Assembly (NCBI GenBank): GCA_013180625.2
Contig: SNVD02013583.1
Coordinates: forward strand, 19,039 to 83,038
Reading direction: 5' to 3'
DNA from: Boswellia sacra
Taxonomy: Eukaryota > Streptophyta > Magnoliopsida > Sapindales > Burseraceae
Length of the DNA: 64,000 nucleotides
The notes below the pieces were generated by a model. That model was given only the letters and a program-made list of their open reading frames with translations. It was not told the DNA's origin and made no database searches. This document shows positions 32,465 to 43,000 of the stretch, in pieces; the first letter of the stretch is position 1, and each line of letters begins with the position of its first letter. The position numbers were made by a program, and so were the translations under genes.

Positions 32465-32923
32465 CTAAAGCATTGCATTTTGATGCAACAATTGCTTAAT
32501 ATCACCTTGCATCTCACGTAACATCATTTGAACATCATTGGGCCTTACATTCTGCTCTTCCTTTTCCCCAACAATAGTGCACAATAGATCAGTGTTCACA
32601 TCTTCAACAGCAGGATCCCACCACCTATAGAAACTACGTCTTCCATTTCTACATATGAAATATAGTTTACCTAGCTTATTTGATGACTCAGAAATCATAA
32701 CACTAGCCTTTGATCCATATTTGCACGTCTTATTCTTGAATTTTATTATGTTGCCATTTAGCATCTTACCAATGTTAGATATATTGCTGATTTGCCTTGC
32801 ATTACTTGAACTCATATTTGTGCTTGAATTCATGCTTGAATTGATTTTGGTTTGCCTTGCTATACTTGAGATTTTTGTGTTCTTGTTTTTTTTGCAAAGT
32901 TGATGCTTATATGGTGAAGCCAA
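32465..32923 (-). CDS. GRF-type zinc-finger-like protein of the MULE, 152 aa
   Basis: An unbroken minus-strand frame inside the MULE. The first 65 residues are Lys-, Asn- and Ser-rich. Residues about 67-105 resemble the plant GRF zinc finger found in many transposon-associated proteins: TCKYGSKASVMISESSNK, then LGKLYFICRNG and FYRWWDP. The family pattern has CxCG at the start and a Cys before the FxxW block; here the second Cys is Tyr (CKYG) and the last is not present, so zinc binding is doubtful. The C-terminal 30 residues (MMLREMQGDIKQLLHQ) look helical. Its position, opposite to and convergent with the transposase, is like mudrB relative to mudrA in maize MuDR, but there is no sequence relation that I can see. 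Confidence 0.6.
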   Translation of the reverse strand: MASPYKHQLCKKNKNTKISSIARQTKINSSMNSSTNMSSSNARQISNISNIGKMLNGNIIKFKNKTCKYGSKASVMISESSNKLGKLYFICRNGRRSFYRWWDPAVEDVNTDLLCTIVGEKEEQNVRPNDVQMMLREMQGDIKQLLHQNAML

Positions 32924-33300
32924 TCTTAGATATGGCTATGTTTTACTAAGATTGATCCAGAAAATGATGTTGTATTTGAATGATCAATGTGTGTGATGTA
33001 TTTGAAGTTGTGATAAGGTTGAGAAATTAGGATTTTGCTGGCATGCATGTTCTTAATATAGTGGTACAAAGCCATGCAGGGACAGACCAACGACTACTTT
33101 CCAACGACTAGGTTGAATTTTTATTGTTTCAAGGGTAAAAATGACATTGTTGATGGCCAAATGTGCCCCACATTTAATTCATTTCCATAGGGTTAAAAAT
33201 GTCATTCATATTCCAATGTCTATTTTATATGCACACATGTTTTAGGAAATAGGGTTAAGGGTATTTTAGTAATTGCATTGAGATTGGATGGAAAGATGGT

Positions 33301-33436
33301 ATCAACTAACGGAGGAATGAACAAAAGGGGGGTCTGTGACAAGTTTTTAAGAATATAGGGGGCGCATTTATACGAAAATCCAAAATGCCCATCTTTGTAA
33401 CATTATCCCAAAAGATAGGGGTAGTTTATGACATTA
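33301..33436 (-). repeat. MULE right TIR
   Basis: Reverse complement of the left TIR, reading (minus strand) TAATGTCATAAACTACCCC onwards to CTCCGTTAGTTGAT. Its outer four to five bases overlap the beginning of the right direct repeat. Confidence 0.85.
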
Positions 33437-33706
33437 ACTTTGTTTGTTTTAAAACCTTAACAAAATGTGCATACTGAATAATAGTGCCAAAAATAATTTC
33501 TTAAATTCAAATAATCTTACTAATACTAAATAAAAATAATTAAAGATGATTTTGTAAAGTTTTCTCAAAATAATAATAACAACAACAGAACAACAATAAC
33601 AATAATAATTAATAAAATATATTATGTCTTAAGAATAATAAAAGATTTTTTTTAGATAAAGTACTTTAGAAGTTTTGACTAATTTGAAATGCTTTACAAA
33701 AGTTTT
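33433..33706 (+). repeat. Direct repeat flanking the MULE, right copy
   Basis: 274 bp matching 27332-27610, from ATTAACTTTGTTTG to ACAAAAGTTTT, in the same orientation. After 33706 the sequence (to 34012) is AT-rich and shows nothing recognisable. Confidence 0.85.
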
Positions 33707-34012
33707 GGTCTTCATCCAAGCTTTTTCCGTCCCATTCCATTTCCATTTGTCGGGCTCACTCCCAAATCATACTTTTTTTTTTTTTCGTATGTGTTGTCAA
33801 AAATGTGATACAAACGTATTGCCGCAAATTTACCAAAGCTCTATGATTAATTTGAAAAAATGGTCACTTTTATTTTAGAATGAAAAGTATCAAAAACTAC
33901 ATCTTAAGTTTTGGGAAAACTTCGCGCATGGCAAAGGTGGTCCTTTCACTGGCAACGTCTTTATTTTTTAATCATTAACCATCCTTGACAATCAATTTTT
34001 ATTAAATTATTA

Positions 34013-35866
34013 ACATAGGGATAATTGATTATTCATGAAACCATAAGGGATTATTATTAATATATCGCTTGGAAATGTCAACAATGCCTTCATGGTTTCC
34101 ATTGCATTCAAACGGCTGCCTGAGAGTTAGAGTTGATATGTTGTTACTATATGATTTAGAGAGAAAAATTGTTAACTTCATCCAACAAATTAACTTTGGA
34201 AGTGTCTATAACATATTGCTAGTTGGCACCAATTTTATGGGAAATGGTTGTAGTACATCTGATGTACCATACATCAATTTGTATAAAAATTGTAAACAGA
34301 TATATAAAAGTTGTAAATAAGTAATATAAAAGTTGTAATAAAATTTTTATATTTACTGATTTACGACTTTTATATAATTATAATGTACAACTTTTATTAA
34401 TGAGTTTACGATTTTTATACAAAAATTTTGCTGGACTGGTATAGCTGCTGCCGGACTCTAATTTTACGTCCTCCCATGAATCTCAAGTTAGCTACTACCT
34501 ATCTTTAATAGAAAAATAAATCAACTAACACAATTAGTTTCTTAACTTTTAAAAACATATTATTAAAATAGATCTTATTAGAATAGAGCTTATTAAATTA
34601 TAGTTTTTATATATAGTAAAAAAAATTGTTAGTTTGACTGGATAAATATACCAGTATTTATTAATGTTAAATTACCAAAATAATTTTTTTTAAAGATATG
34701 AAAATGTAAATCTTATAAAATATGGTATGGGTATATTTAATATTTTAAAACTTGAAAAAACTAAAAAAACGTTTTCCCTAAAAGCTTCAATTTTGAGTTT
34801 TTCTTAGAAGATATAAAACAATATTTTTTTTAATTACTCGTAAGTTCTTCTTAAGTGGCAGCAAAAAAATATAAAAAAATTTAGAAAATCTTTTGACATT
34901 AAAAAAAAAAGGTTCTTTTGACTAATAAAGAAATTGAAGCAAATGTAATTACCCTCTAAAAAACAAGATATAAAATAAAAGCAACAAGAATAGAGTCACA
35001 TAGCCACTGCCCAATTGAGAATTCTTTTTTTTTTTGGCTTATATTTTGATTAAAGTTTCCTCATGTTTAATATATTGCTCACAAAATAAAAAATAAAGAT
35101 TTTTTTTTTTTAACTATAGGATCCATTTGATAAACTAAATAATATAGTTTATTTTAAAAATCGGTTAAGTTGTTACCTCCTTAATTTATTTTAAATATTG
35201 CTTCTCATTGTATATGCATAAGTGCAATTTGCAAATATTATTCATCATTTAATTCATTGAAAAATCAATGGATGTCTTTTATCTTAAAAAAATAAACAGT
35301 TTACTAGCATTAACAGTTATGCTATAAAATCAGATGAACAAAAATAAAAAAAATAATGATATAATAAATTAATATTAAATCTTTATTTTTATTTTCAGTT
35401 TTACTTTTTAATTTTAATTTTATGTTTTAAGATTGTACTCATTAATCAAAATATATATCAAGCTTTGTCATCGTACACAACGGTACCGCTACAAGACATA
35501 AACAATATTAGTGATTCGTAAAGGGGTTCATACCATGCACATGGAGTAGTTAACTTTAATTTATCTAAAATTTTTATAGTTTAAAATATTATATCCCTTT
35601 CTCTTTCTGAATAATATAATAATATATAACACTAATAATTCACTTTTTTTACTGCTTGTGCGTCACGCCAGCTGTCACCACCTACTCATTTTCAAATTGG
35701 CAAAAATATTTTTAAAGCTAACCTATATTTTATTATGTTATTAAACCAGAACCCTTTAGATATAGCATTTGATATTTTCTAATTAAAAAAAACTAAAGTG
35801 ATTCCGATCAATCGACCATATAAATACTCGTACCATTTAATCTTGAGAATGGCATTGGCATGTAGG
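34013..35866 (+). repeat. SOT array spacer, unit 4 (its gene is missing)
   Basis: From CATAGGGATAATTGATTATTCATGAAA this aligns with 13418-15220 and with about 97-2020, ending GGCATTGGCATGTAGG about 55 bp before where the start codon would be. It contains the TATA-like box near 35724, a separate MITE (34240-34459), and the MITE-free version of the site at 1381. The gene it should serve is not in the window; copia-3 begins at the next base. Confidence 0.85.
34240..34459. mobile_element. MITE with 9-bp target duplication in spacer 4
   Basis: A 220-bp insertion absent from spacers 1 and 3 at this place. It is flanked by AATTTTATG (34231-34239) and AATTTTACG (34460-34468), a 9-bp duplication with one mismatch, as for Mutator-type elements. 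It starts GGAAATGGTTGTAGTACATC and its interior shares TAAAAGTTGTAAATAAG-type phrases with the MITEs at 1381 and 14704. Confidence 0.75.
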
Positions 35867-36201
35867 TGACACTTAGAAAAATGAAGAAGGCCGTGGAAGA
35901 ATAAAACTCAACTCAAGAGAGAGATCTGAGATGATTCGATTGAATGTACGTGGGGAGTACATCAAATAACAAATTAAAATTTGGTGGGACACCTGCTCCA
36001 GTATAAAAGAAAATAGACAAAATATCCCAACAAATAAGACAAAAATGAAAGAGAAAATGCAACGAAATAATTAAAGAACAAAAACAAAAATAACTAAAAC
36101 TCAATAGAGATGAGGAAGCTAATTAAACTTGGTGTTGTCCAATAGCCTGGCTAATGTGACGCAGTCTTGTCCAGTAGCCCCGCTAATGTCCTGCTTTGAC
36201 A
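35867..36201 (-). repeat. Copia-3 3' LTR (335 bp)
   Basis: Written on the plus strand it runs TGACACTTAG ... GCTTTGACA, with TGACA/TGTCA inverted ends. Next to it, on the minus strand, is the purine tract TTTGAGGGGGGA (36202-36213). No second LTR is in the window. Confidence 0.8.
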
Positions 36202-36810
36202 TCCCCCCTCAAATGAGAGAGTGGTTCTACCACACCAAGTTTGTCGTGAAAAGAGACGAACCGGGAAACTGATAGAGGCTTTGTGAGGCAATCTGTAATT
36301 TGATCTGTTGATGGAACATAATGGACTTCAAGCTGCCGTTGAAGTACTTTATCATGAAGAAAACGAACATCTATTTCAATATGTTTGGTACGAGCATGAT
36401 AAACAGGGTTGGCTTCCAAAGCTCCTACACTTATATTATCACACTAAATCACTGGACAAGAATAAATATCAAGATGAATCTCTTGGAGCAAGGACTAAAT
36501 CCAAGTTAATTCAGTAGTTGCTTAGGCCAAAGCTTTATATTCAAACTCTATACTGGATTGAGGAACAATTGATTGCTTTTTAGATTGCCAAGACATAAGA
36601 GATTTGCCTAAGAATATACAATAGCCTCTAACAAATTTCCTATCATCAGGATTGGAAGCCTAATCCACATCAGAGTTTGCGTTTAGTACCAATCTTTGAC
36701 ATGGTTTGATGTAAAGACCATAAGAGAGAGTTCCTTTCAAGTATCTAAGAACTCTCTTAACTGCTTGCCAATGAGAAATTGTTGGAGCTTGCATGAACTG
36801 GCGAAGTAAG
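36202..36810 (-). pseudogene. Copia-3 RT C-terminus and RNase H
   Basis: On the minus strand the frame reads HWQAVKRVLRYLKGTLSYG, NSDVD-ASNPDDRKF and MSWQSKKQSIV, then HARTKHIEIDVRFLHDKV and DCLTKPLS, the hallmark end of copia RNase H. Several TAG/TAA codons interrupt it. The Asp-containing block normally ends DWA; here the Trp codon is TAG. It is a decayed fragment. Confidence 0.88.
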
Positions 36811-37199
36811 GCTGCATGTAGGTCAGGTTGGGTTTTGTCAAACCTGACTCACCCTGATGAAGGATCTAATTGGAGATTTTAAGCCTGTGATTTCAAGAGA
36901 TGGAATCTGACATTTAACCCACCTATCAGGTTAGGTCGGGTTACTTGGGTTAGGTTAAGCCCAATTTCATAGTTTTATGAGAATTGTTTTATAACATTTG
37001 TATTGGGCCCATATCTATTTTAAAGGCTATATTATATACAAAACAATCCCATTGACATAAATTAGGCCATATTATATAGAAAACAAGGTCCATTTACAAA
37101 AATTAGGCTATATTTTATGCAAATTAAGGCTAATTGACATAAATTTAAAACTTTTAGGCCGAAGAGCTAGTTGGCCATTTATCAAAACTTAAAATGCTA

Positions 37200-37243
<44 letters not shown>

Positions 37244-37600
37244 AAATTTCCAAACAGAGATTAACTCAATGATAAAAACAACCAAAACTAAAACATAACA
37301 ATCCCACCCAATATCTCCTATCTAAGCTAACTAGCCAAAGCAAAAGCACTCACAACCTAATATACACTCACTCATTAACTACCAAAACATAAAATTGCAT
37401 TTCATTTGAAAGCTACTCAAAACCTAAAACTGCAACACATATATAGTTTTAGAGTCTAAAACTCCAAAATATAAAGTCCAAAGTATGACATGAAAGTTTA
37501 GAGTTCAAAGTATACACAAAATTATAGCGTCAAAAGTATAAGGCATAATTAAGTATACAAATAACAACAACGAAGTTTGCAACAAAGCATAACTATAGAC
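36811..37600. other. Non-coding AT-rich sequence with hAT-like GGTCGGGTT phrases
   Basis: The first 150 bp contain AGGTCAGGTTGGGTTTTGTC and TTAGGTCGGGTTACTTGGGTTAGG, phrases seen in some plant hAT-type non-autonomous elements. Then come three diverged units of about 50 bp built on AGGC-ATATTATAT-AAAACAA-TCC. A long (AT)n run follows. No gene. The identity as a hAT-like piece is a guess from wording only. Confidence 0.35.
37202..37241. repeat. (AT)n microsatellite
   Basis: About 20 uninterrupted AT dinucleotides. Confidence 0.95.
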
Positions 37601-39319
37601 ACTGGATTTTTAAGGCTTGATGATGAGTGATAAGCAAAAGAAATGACAAAAATGACCTTGGAAGAAAAAAGAAGTTAAAGTGGCCAAGAAATCGATCAAA
37701 AGATTTGAAAACTAACACATGACTTTCAAAATTCACAAAATTAATCTAGAAGGAACTTTATAAAGAGTCATACATCATTGCAAAGCTACAAATGTCTAGT
37801 TCTCATAGAATTTTACATATCACAAATCAAAGATGAAATTGAAGAGCTATGCATGATCGAATAGACAAAGGTCGAAGGGGACTATTTTGCAAAAAGAGGA
37901 AACAAAGAGGTTTGGTAGGCCACCATCGGCCTGATATCGTAGCACCGGTTGGTAGTCCCCCCACAGTCGGCCGCTGTCCTCCCTTTGTTTTTGGAAAATT
38001 TCATTAAACTTCTTCCATTTTTTATTTTTGCTTTCCTTTTTAACTTCAACCTTCAACTATATAAACCCTCTTCCTCCTCACTTTTAGGGGCATCTAAAGA
38101 TCTTCTCTCTCTCCTTCTAAGATACACCTGAGAATTCAAGGAGTCTTTTCTAGTTAAATATGTTTTGAGGCGTTCTTATTACTCTAAACCTGAAAATGGT
38201 ACATCTTGAGAGTAGTTCTCTCTTCTTCCTCTCGTTTTTTTATTTAATTTTCTTGCTTAAAATTAAGCATGATTTAGGTTTGTTTATGCCTATAATAAGC
38301 ATGTTTAGGTTCTATCTGATGTTTAGAAGCATGACTAGGGTTTTATAAAATTATTCAACCTTTATTTGTCTTGCAAGGTGAAAATACTTGTCAAGGTAAG
38401 TCATCGATCGCTCCTTTATTTAGAATCATGCTAGGAGTTTATTTTCCTTGTGAATGTTTAAAGTCACGTTTAAGAGCACATGATTAGAATCATGATTAGG
38501 AATCAAAACTTATGATTATTTTGAATAATGCTAGGAAATAACATAGAATTAGGCAAAAATTGCTTTGATTGATAAAATTGCCATGCTTACTTTGATTGCT
38601 TCAATTAGGCTTGAAGAGCTATCTGTTACTATGATTTCCTTCATTAGGCTAGAATATGCCATGATTTGGTTAGAAATGCTATGATTGATTGAAATGAGCT
38701 AGAATTGTCATGCTTAAGCTAGAATGCCGTGATAGAATTATCAAATCTAGTTGGAATTGTCATTATGTGAGTTTATGGCTTTAATTAGATTTTTTTTTTG
38801 ATTTATTATGAATGTATATATGAATATACCATGATTAGAGATATAATCAAATGATTGATGCCATGAAGTGGCAGTGGACCCATAATGACGGTGAGATACC
38901 ATCACTTAGAATTTATGAATATATGAATGATGCCATGAAGATACTAAATAAGTATTAAATACACTTACATATGGTGGTGAGGAATTCACTACTTACAGAG
39001 TCTCAAATTGAATGATTATATTGAATATTTGATTTTCATTAATATGTTGTGACTATTATGAATGAATATGATATTTGAAGTCCTAGATGTAGTTTCTTTT
39101 ATTGTTGAATAACAAATTAATGTAATCCCATTCCCATTCCCATGAGTTTGAAAGGAATTATAAATTTATTCTCTTTACCTCTTTCTTTGTTTGAATATAC
39201 AACTGTTTTGATTGAAGCCACCTTTCATGTCTTTAAGAAGATAAAATTGGACAACATATGCATTAAATGAACAACATAAGTGCATTGTATGACAATATGA
39301 GCTATTCTTATTTGGTATA
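37601..39319 (+). repeat. Tat-type 5' LTR, left part
   Basis: Contains a TATA box CTATATAAAC at 38057-38066, followed by a CT-rich presumed transcript start region, and upstream of it the GC-rich block with CCATCGGCC and CAGTCGGCCG (37920-37976). It ends at the Tekay target site GTATA (39315-39319); the rest of the LTR continues at 47322. The left limit is approximate. Open frames here are short and unconvincing. Confidence 0.55.
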
Positions 39320-41167
39320 TGTAGAGTCTCAAAAGGAAATTAATATATATGCATTTATATATATTACAAATTTAGAAACATGTCTAAAGGATTAGTGGGT
39401 TGGAAGTTGGTGGACCTAGGCCCATGAGTTGGGGCCTTATATTTAGGGAAGAGTGGATTTTTCTAGAATTAGAAAGGAAAAAAAAAAAAAGAAGAGAAGA
39501 GAGTTTCACGGTTCCAGGAAGAGAAGAAGAGAAGAAGGAGAAGAAGAAAAGAGAGGGAAGAAAAGAGCGGAAAAATTTCAGAGAAGTGTACAAGCTTGGA
39601 AAACAAAGTAGGGAGTTTTTAACACTATACTTACCTCATGTCATGTATTTTGTTGTTAATAGATATTGGTTTGTTATGCATGTGCTCTATTCTAAATTGA
39701 TTGTTTTGTTCCTTGGATGATGAGGTATGAGCAAAACTACTTATTGTAAGTTGATTGTTTGTGGTTTGAATGAGGAATTATGTGTGAAAACTAAGTGTTG
39801 ACGAAGCGAAGTGGAGATGGTTTTGAGGGGAGTTGAAGTTCATGTGACTGTCTTGCGTTGTTTGAGCTGAGGCATTTTCTTGGATTGAGAATTGTATGAT
39901 TTCTCATTTGTTTAGAAAAGTAGACATATGAAGAATTAGCCACTGATTTCGTTGAATTTGGTGTTAAAATGAATTTTTGGTGAATTTTTGAAGTTGGAGG
40001 TCGAAATCTGGAAATGAAATGGTGTAACCGACTTAATGGAACAGGTTTACATGTCTGTATGTAGCTTCTGACTTTTCGCTTGACACGACTCGACACTTGC
40101 CTGTCGAGTGTCGAGTGTGGGTTGCGACGCGTTCGAGTGTCGAGTGTCGCGCGCTGTGTGCGCGACTCGACGTGTGCGTTCGAGTGTCAAGTGTCGATTG
40201 TCGCGCACTGAGTGTGCGACTTGACGTGCGCATTTGAGTGTCGAGTGTTGTGTGCACGACTCGATGTGCGTATTCGAGTGTCAAGGGTCGAGTTTCACGC
40301 GCTGTGTGTGCGACTCGATGCGCATGTTCGAGTGTTTAGTGTCGAGTGTCGAGCTGCATAGTGTCGAGTGTTGAGCAAAATTCCAGAATCGCCCCAAAAC
40401 GACTGCCCACTTCCAGAAAGTCCTGTGTTTTTATAAAAATTGTATTTTCTTGAAATTCGTCATAGAAATTATATTAAAAAGGGTGTAAATGCATGCATTA
40501 GACCTTGGATAGGTCATTTTGTATACGGATCCAAGGAGAATGCGGATATAAAATTTGAGGTATTGAACCTTGGATGGGCCGTTTTGCATATGGATCCAAG
40601 GGGAACACGAATGCTATACACATGATGTGTTGGACCTTGGATGGATCGTTTTGTATACGGATCAAAGGGGAACACAATTATAAACTTGATACGCGAATAA
40701 ATATAATTATTTGAATTATTATTATTATTGGGTGTATAATTCTATACTTGAATAATGGTTGAATGTGTGTAATTTAGTATAATGTTAGAATTTTTCCTAC
40801 TGGGCTTTATGCTCACCCCCTCCCTCTACAGGTACACAGAAGAATGTTCATACTAGTGATGTTCCAGAGCTTTCCTAGGGAGTTTGGAGTCTGCATGCAT
40901 GCAATAATTATAGGGACGGTCTTGCTTCTCCTAGCTTATGATAGGAGATTTTGTTATGTGACTATAATCGTATTTATTGATGTTAGTCACCAGTGTGTGT
41001 ACAGTTGATTCTGAACAAGTGGTCATATGTTGTAATGAATTCAGGTGATGTATATATTAAAAAAAAATATGATGAGATATTAAGGATGCCCTTTAAATTT
41101 ATTTTCTTTTTAATTTCTTATATAATCACCCCTACAATCTCTAAATAAGGGATGTTAGGGCATGACA
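39320..41167 (+). repeat. Tekay-type 5' LTR
   Basis: 1,848 bp. It includes a purine-rich stretch (39470-39600), a CpG-rich minisatellite (about 40083-40375) and three units of about 79 bp containing CGGATCCAAGG-GAA (about 40500-40680). The frame at 39400-39720 lies in the purine-rich stretch and is not a gene. Confidence 0.92.
40083..40375. repeat. CpG-rich minisatellite in the Tekay 5' LTR
   Basis: Four to five diverged units of about 50-57 bp built on TTCGAGTGTCGAGTGTCGCG, then CGCTGTGTGCGCGACTCGAC. The units contain short palindromes (GCGCGACTCG, CGAGTGTCGCGC). It contrasts sharply with the AT-rich surroundings. The same array is in the 3' LTR at about 46211-46520. Open frames across it on both strands are artefacts of the repeat. 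Confidence 0.9.
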
Positions 41168-41170
41168 TAG

Positions 41171-41182
41171 TGGTATCAGAGC
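41171..41182 (+). other. Tekay-type primer binding site
   Basis: TGGTATCAGAGC three bases after the 5' LTR, complementary to initiator-Met tRNA. Confidence 0.92.
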
Positions 41183-41419
41183 CTAGGCTTTACTGTGGAC
41201 CTATGAAAAAGGATGTAGATGGTCTGGGAGGGGTAGAGTCATGTTTGTGTACTTGCATGTGCCTTGAATAACTGTTTGTTGTGTTTCTGTCCCATATGTT
41301 ATAGAATACTCCCACTTATGTTTTGCCATTGATAAAATTAGATAATGAGTTCTCTTACATGAAGTGCTTCGAGTTCCAACCTACCCAAGGGTGGTGAGAG
41401 GTCAGAGTTTTACAGGGCC

Positions 41420-42470
41420 ATGGGAGATGTGGCCAATACATTGGCAGAAACAGTGGCAAACACAGTTAGGGAGACTTTTTGTGCTAACCCACCACCACCA
41501 CCTCAACCAGTATTAGAGACAAGTGTCAACACTAAAATGAAGAGTGCACTTAGAGAAGTACAACGTCACAACCCACCTATTTTCAATGGGGAGCCCGATC
41601 CGAATGTTGCAAAAGATTGGCTTATACGAGTTGAGCACCTCTTTAATCTTTTGCAAGTTGAAGAGGATTTACGGGTTCGGGTGGCAACTCATCTGTTAAC
41701 AGGAGAGGCATTGCAATGGTGGACATTGGTTGAGCATATTAGAGGAGGAAACATCCTGAAATGGAAGGACTTCTCTACTGCTTTTCTGGACAAATATTTT
41801 CTTATGGTTTTTTATGATCAAAAGGAAAATGAGTTTATATACTTGACACAGGGGAATATGACAGTGCAACAATATGAGGCACGATTTACTACATTATCTC
41901 GCTTTGCACCTGGTTTGGTGGCAGATGAGGCTAGCAAGGCTCAAAGATTTTAAAAGGGACTGAGAGATGACATTAGACCCTCAGTTGCAGTGTGCAGATT
42001 GACAACATATTCTGATGTGGTGGAGACCGCCTTAGTTGCAGAACAGGAGATATCCCAGAGTCATAGAGTGGGGGGTATTGGTACACCTTCTAGAGGAGTG
42101 CGACAGTATGATCGTTCAACGAAGAGACAGAGAACTCAGTCCAGTTGGACTTCCTTTAACTCTCAGTCTCAGCGATTGGAATCCTAAGGCTCCATGTCAA
42201 GTGAGTCTTCACAGAGTCAGAGAGTTTGTTATGGGTGTGGGAAACCAGGTCATTTACGATAGTAGTGTCACAGATGTTATAGATACGGATAATACGGTCA
42301 CATGCAATGGGATTGTTCGGCAGGGATGAGAGGTCCCTAGAGTGCCACTAGTCAGACCCAACCGACTCCTCGACAAGGGTCAGGGTCACAGTCTAGACCA
42401 CCATTTCAAGGACGTAATACTCAATCACATCAGACTTCTCAGAGGTCTCAGGCGACTTCTTCTTAATTCG
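41420..42470 (+). pseudogene. Tekay-type gag
   Basis: The ATG at 41420 opens MGDVANTLAETVANTV, then PPIFNGEPDPNVAKDWL and TGEALQWWTLVE, the retrotransposon Gag core, with FSTAFLDKYF and QGNMTVQQYEARF. Stops at 41951 and 42185 interrupt it. A CCHC knuckle (CYGCGKPGHLR, near 42230) is followed by two stops where the last Cys should be. Gln- and Ser-rich sequence continues to about 42470. Confidence 0.9.
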
Positions 42471-42538
42471 TTAGGCCTCCAAGCATAGCTCAGAGCACTA
42501 GCCATCAGGGATAGATGACTTAGGGACGAGTTTTTGCT

Positions 42539-42979
42539 TTGACCCAGCCGATAGAGCCTGCAAACCACGGGGTTGTGGAAGGAACATTATTGGTTTTTAA
42601 TGCATGGGCCCGTGTTTTATTTGATTCTGGAGCTATTCATTCTTTTACATCTACCGATTTTGCATTTGCAATAGGATTAGAGTCTGATTTGTTAGACTCT
42701 GTATTACATGTGGAGTCACCTATGGGTAGTATTCTAGAGGTTGGGAGGATATGTCGTTCCTGTATGCTAGAGATCAATGGGCACAGGTTATCATTTGATT
42801 TGATACTTATGGATTTCATCGAGTATGATGTGATATTAGGAATGGATTGGTTGTCAGTTTACCGAGTTATATTAGACTGTCACAAGAAGAAAGTGATAAT
42901 CCACACGCCAGAGGGGATCGTTTTCAGTTTTTATGGGGACAAATATCCGTTATCGCATTACCCTTTGCTTGGATCGTAA
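42539..42979 (+). pseudogene. Tekay-type aspartic protease
   Basis: An open stretch of 146 codons. The active site reads VLFDSGAIHSFTS (family DSGATHSF; Thr to Ile), followed by DVILGMDWLSVY. It lies in the normal place between Gag and RT and would process the polyprotein. It is separated from RT by a stop at 42977. Confidence 0.88.
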
Positions 42980-43000
42980 AACAAGAAAGGGGTCAGGAAC

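Larger units (their letters stand above)
27616..33436 (+). mobile_element. Mutator-like transposable element (MULE) with long TIRs and two opposing ORFs
   Basis: About 5.8 kb bounded by inverted repeats of about 135 bp (27616-27750 and 33301-33436). Inside are a decayed MULE transposase on the plus strand (about 28630-31720) and, converging on it, a GRF-type zinc-finger frame on the minus strand (32465-32923). Both TIRs contain the phrase TTTTGGGATAATG internally. No simple 9-bp target duplication is seen; instead the whole element lies between direct repeats of about 275 bp. Stops and frameshifts in the transposase mean it is not autonomous. Confidence 0.85.
35867..36810 (-). mobile_element. 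Copia-3: 3' fragment of a Ty1/copia element at the lost SOT copy 4
   Basis: A 3' LTR, purine tract and the C-terminal part of pol are present on the minus strand; homology to copia ends near 36810, so the 5' two-thirds and 5' LTR are absent. The left boundary joins SOT spacer 4 directly. Confidence 0.85.

Noticed and set aside
32465..32923. Considered as a true mudrB homologue
   Set aside because: Only the position and orientation match; the sequence resembles a GRF zinc finger instead.
39384..39720. Lys/Glu-rich plus-strand frame and Phe/Leu/Ser-rich minus-strand frame
   Set aside because: Purine-rich LTR sequence, repeated in the 3' LTR with indels that break the frame.
40083..40375. CRISPR-like array suspected from regular short repeats
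   Set aside because: Contiguous diverged minisatellite without unique spacers, inside an LTR of a plant retrotransposon.
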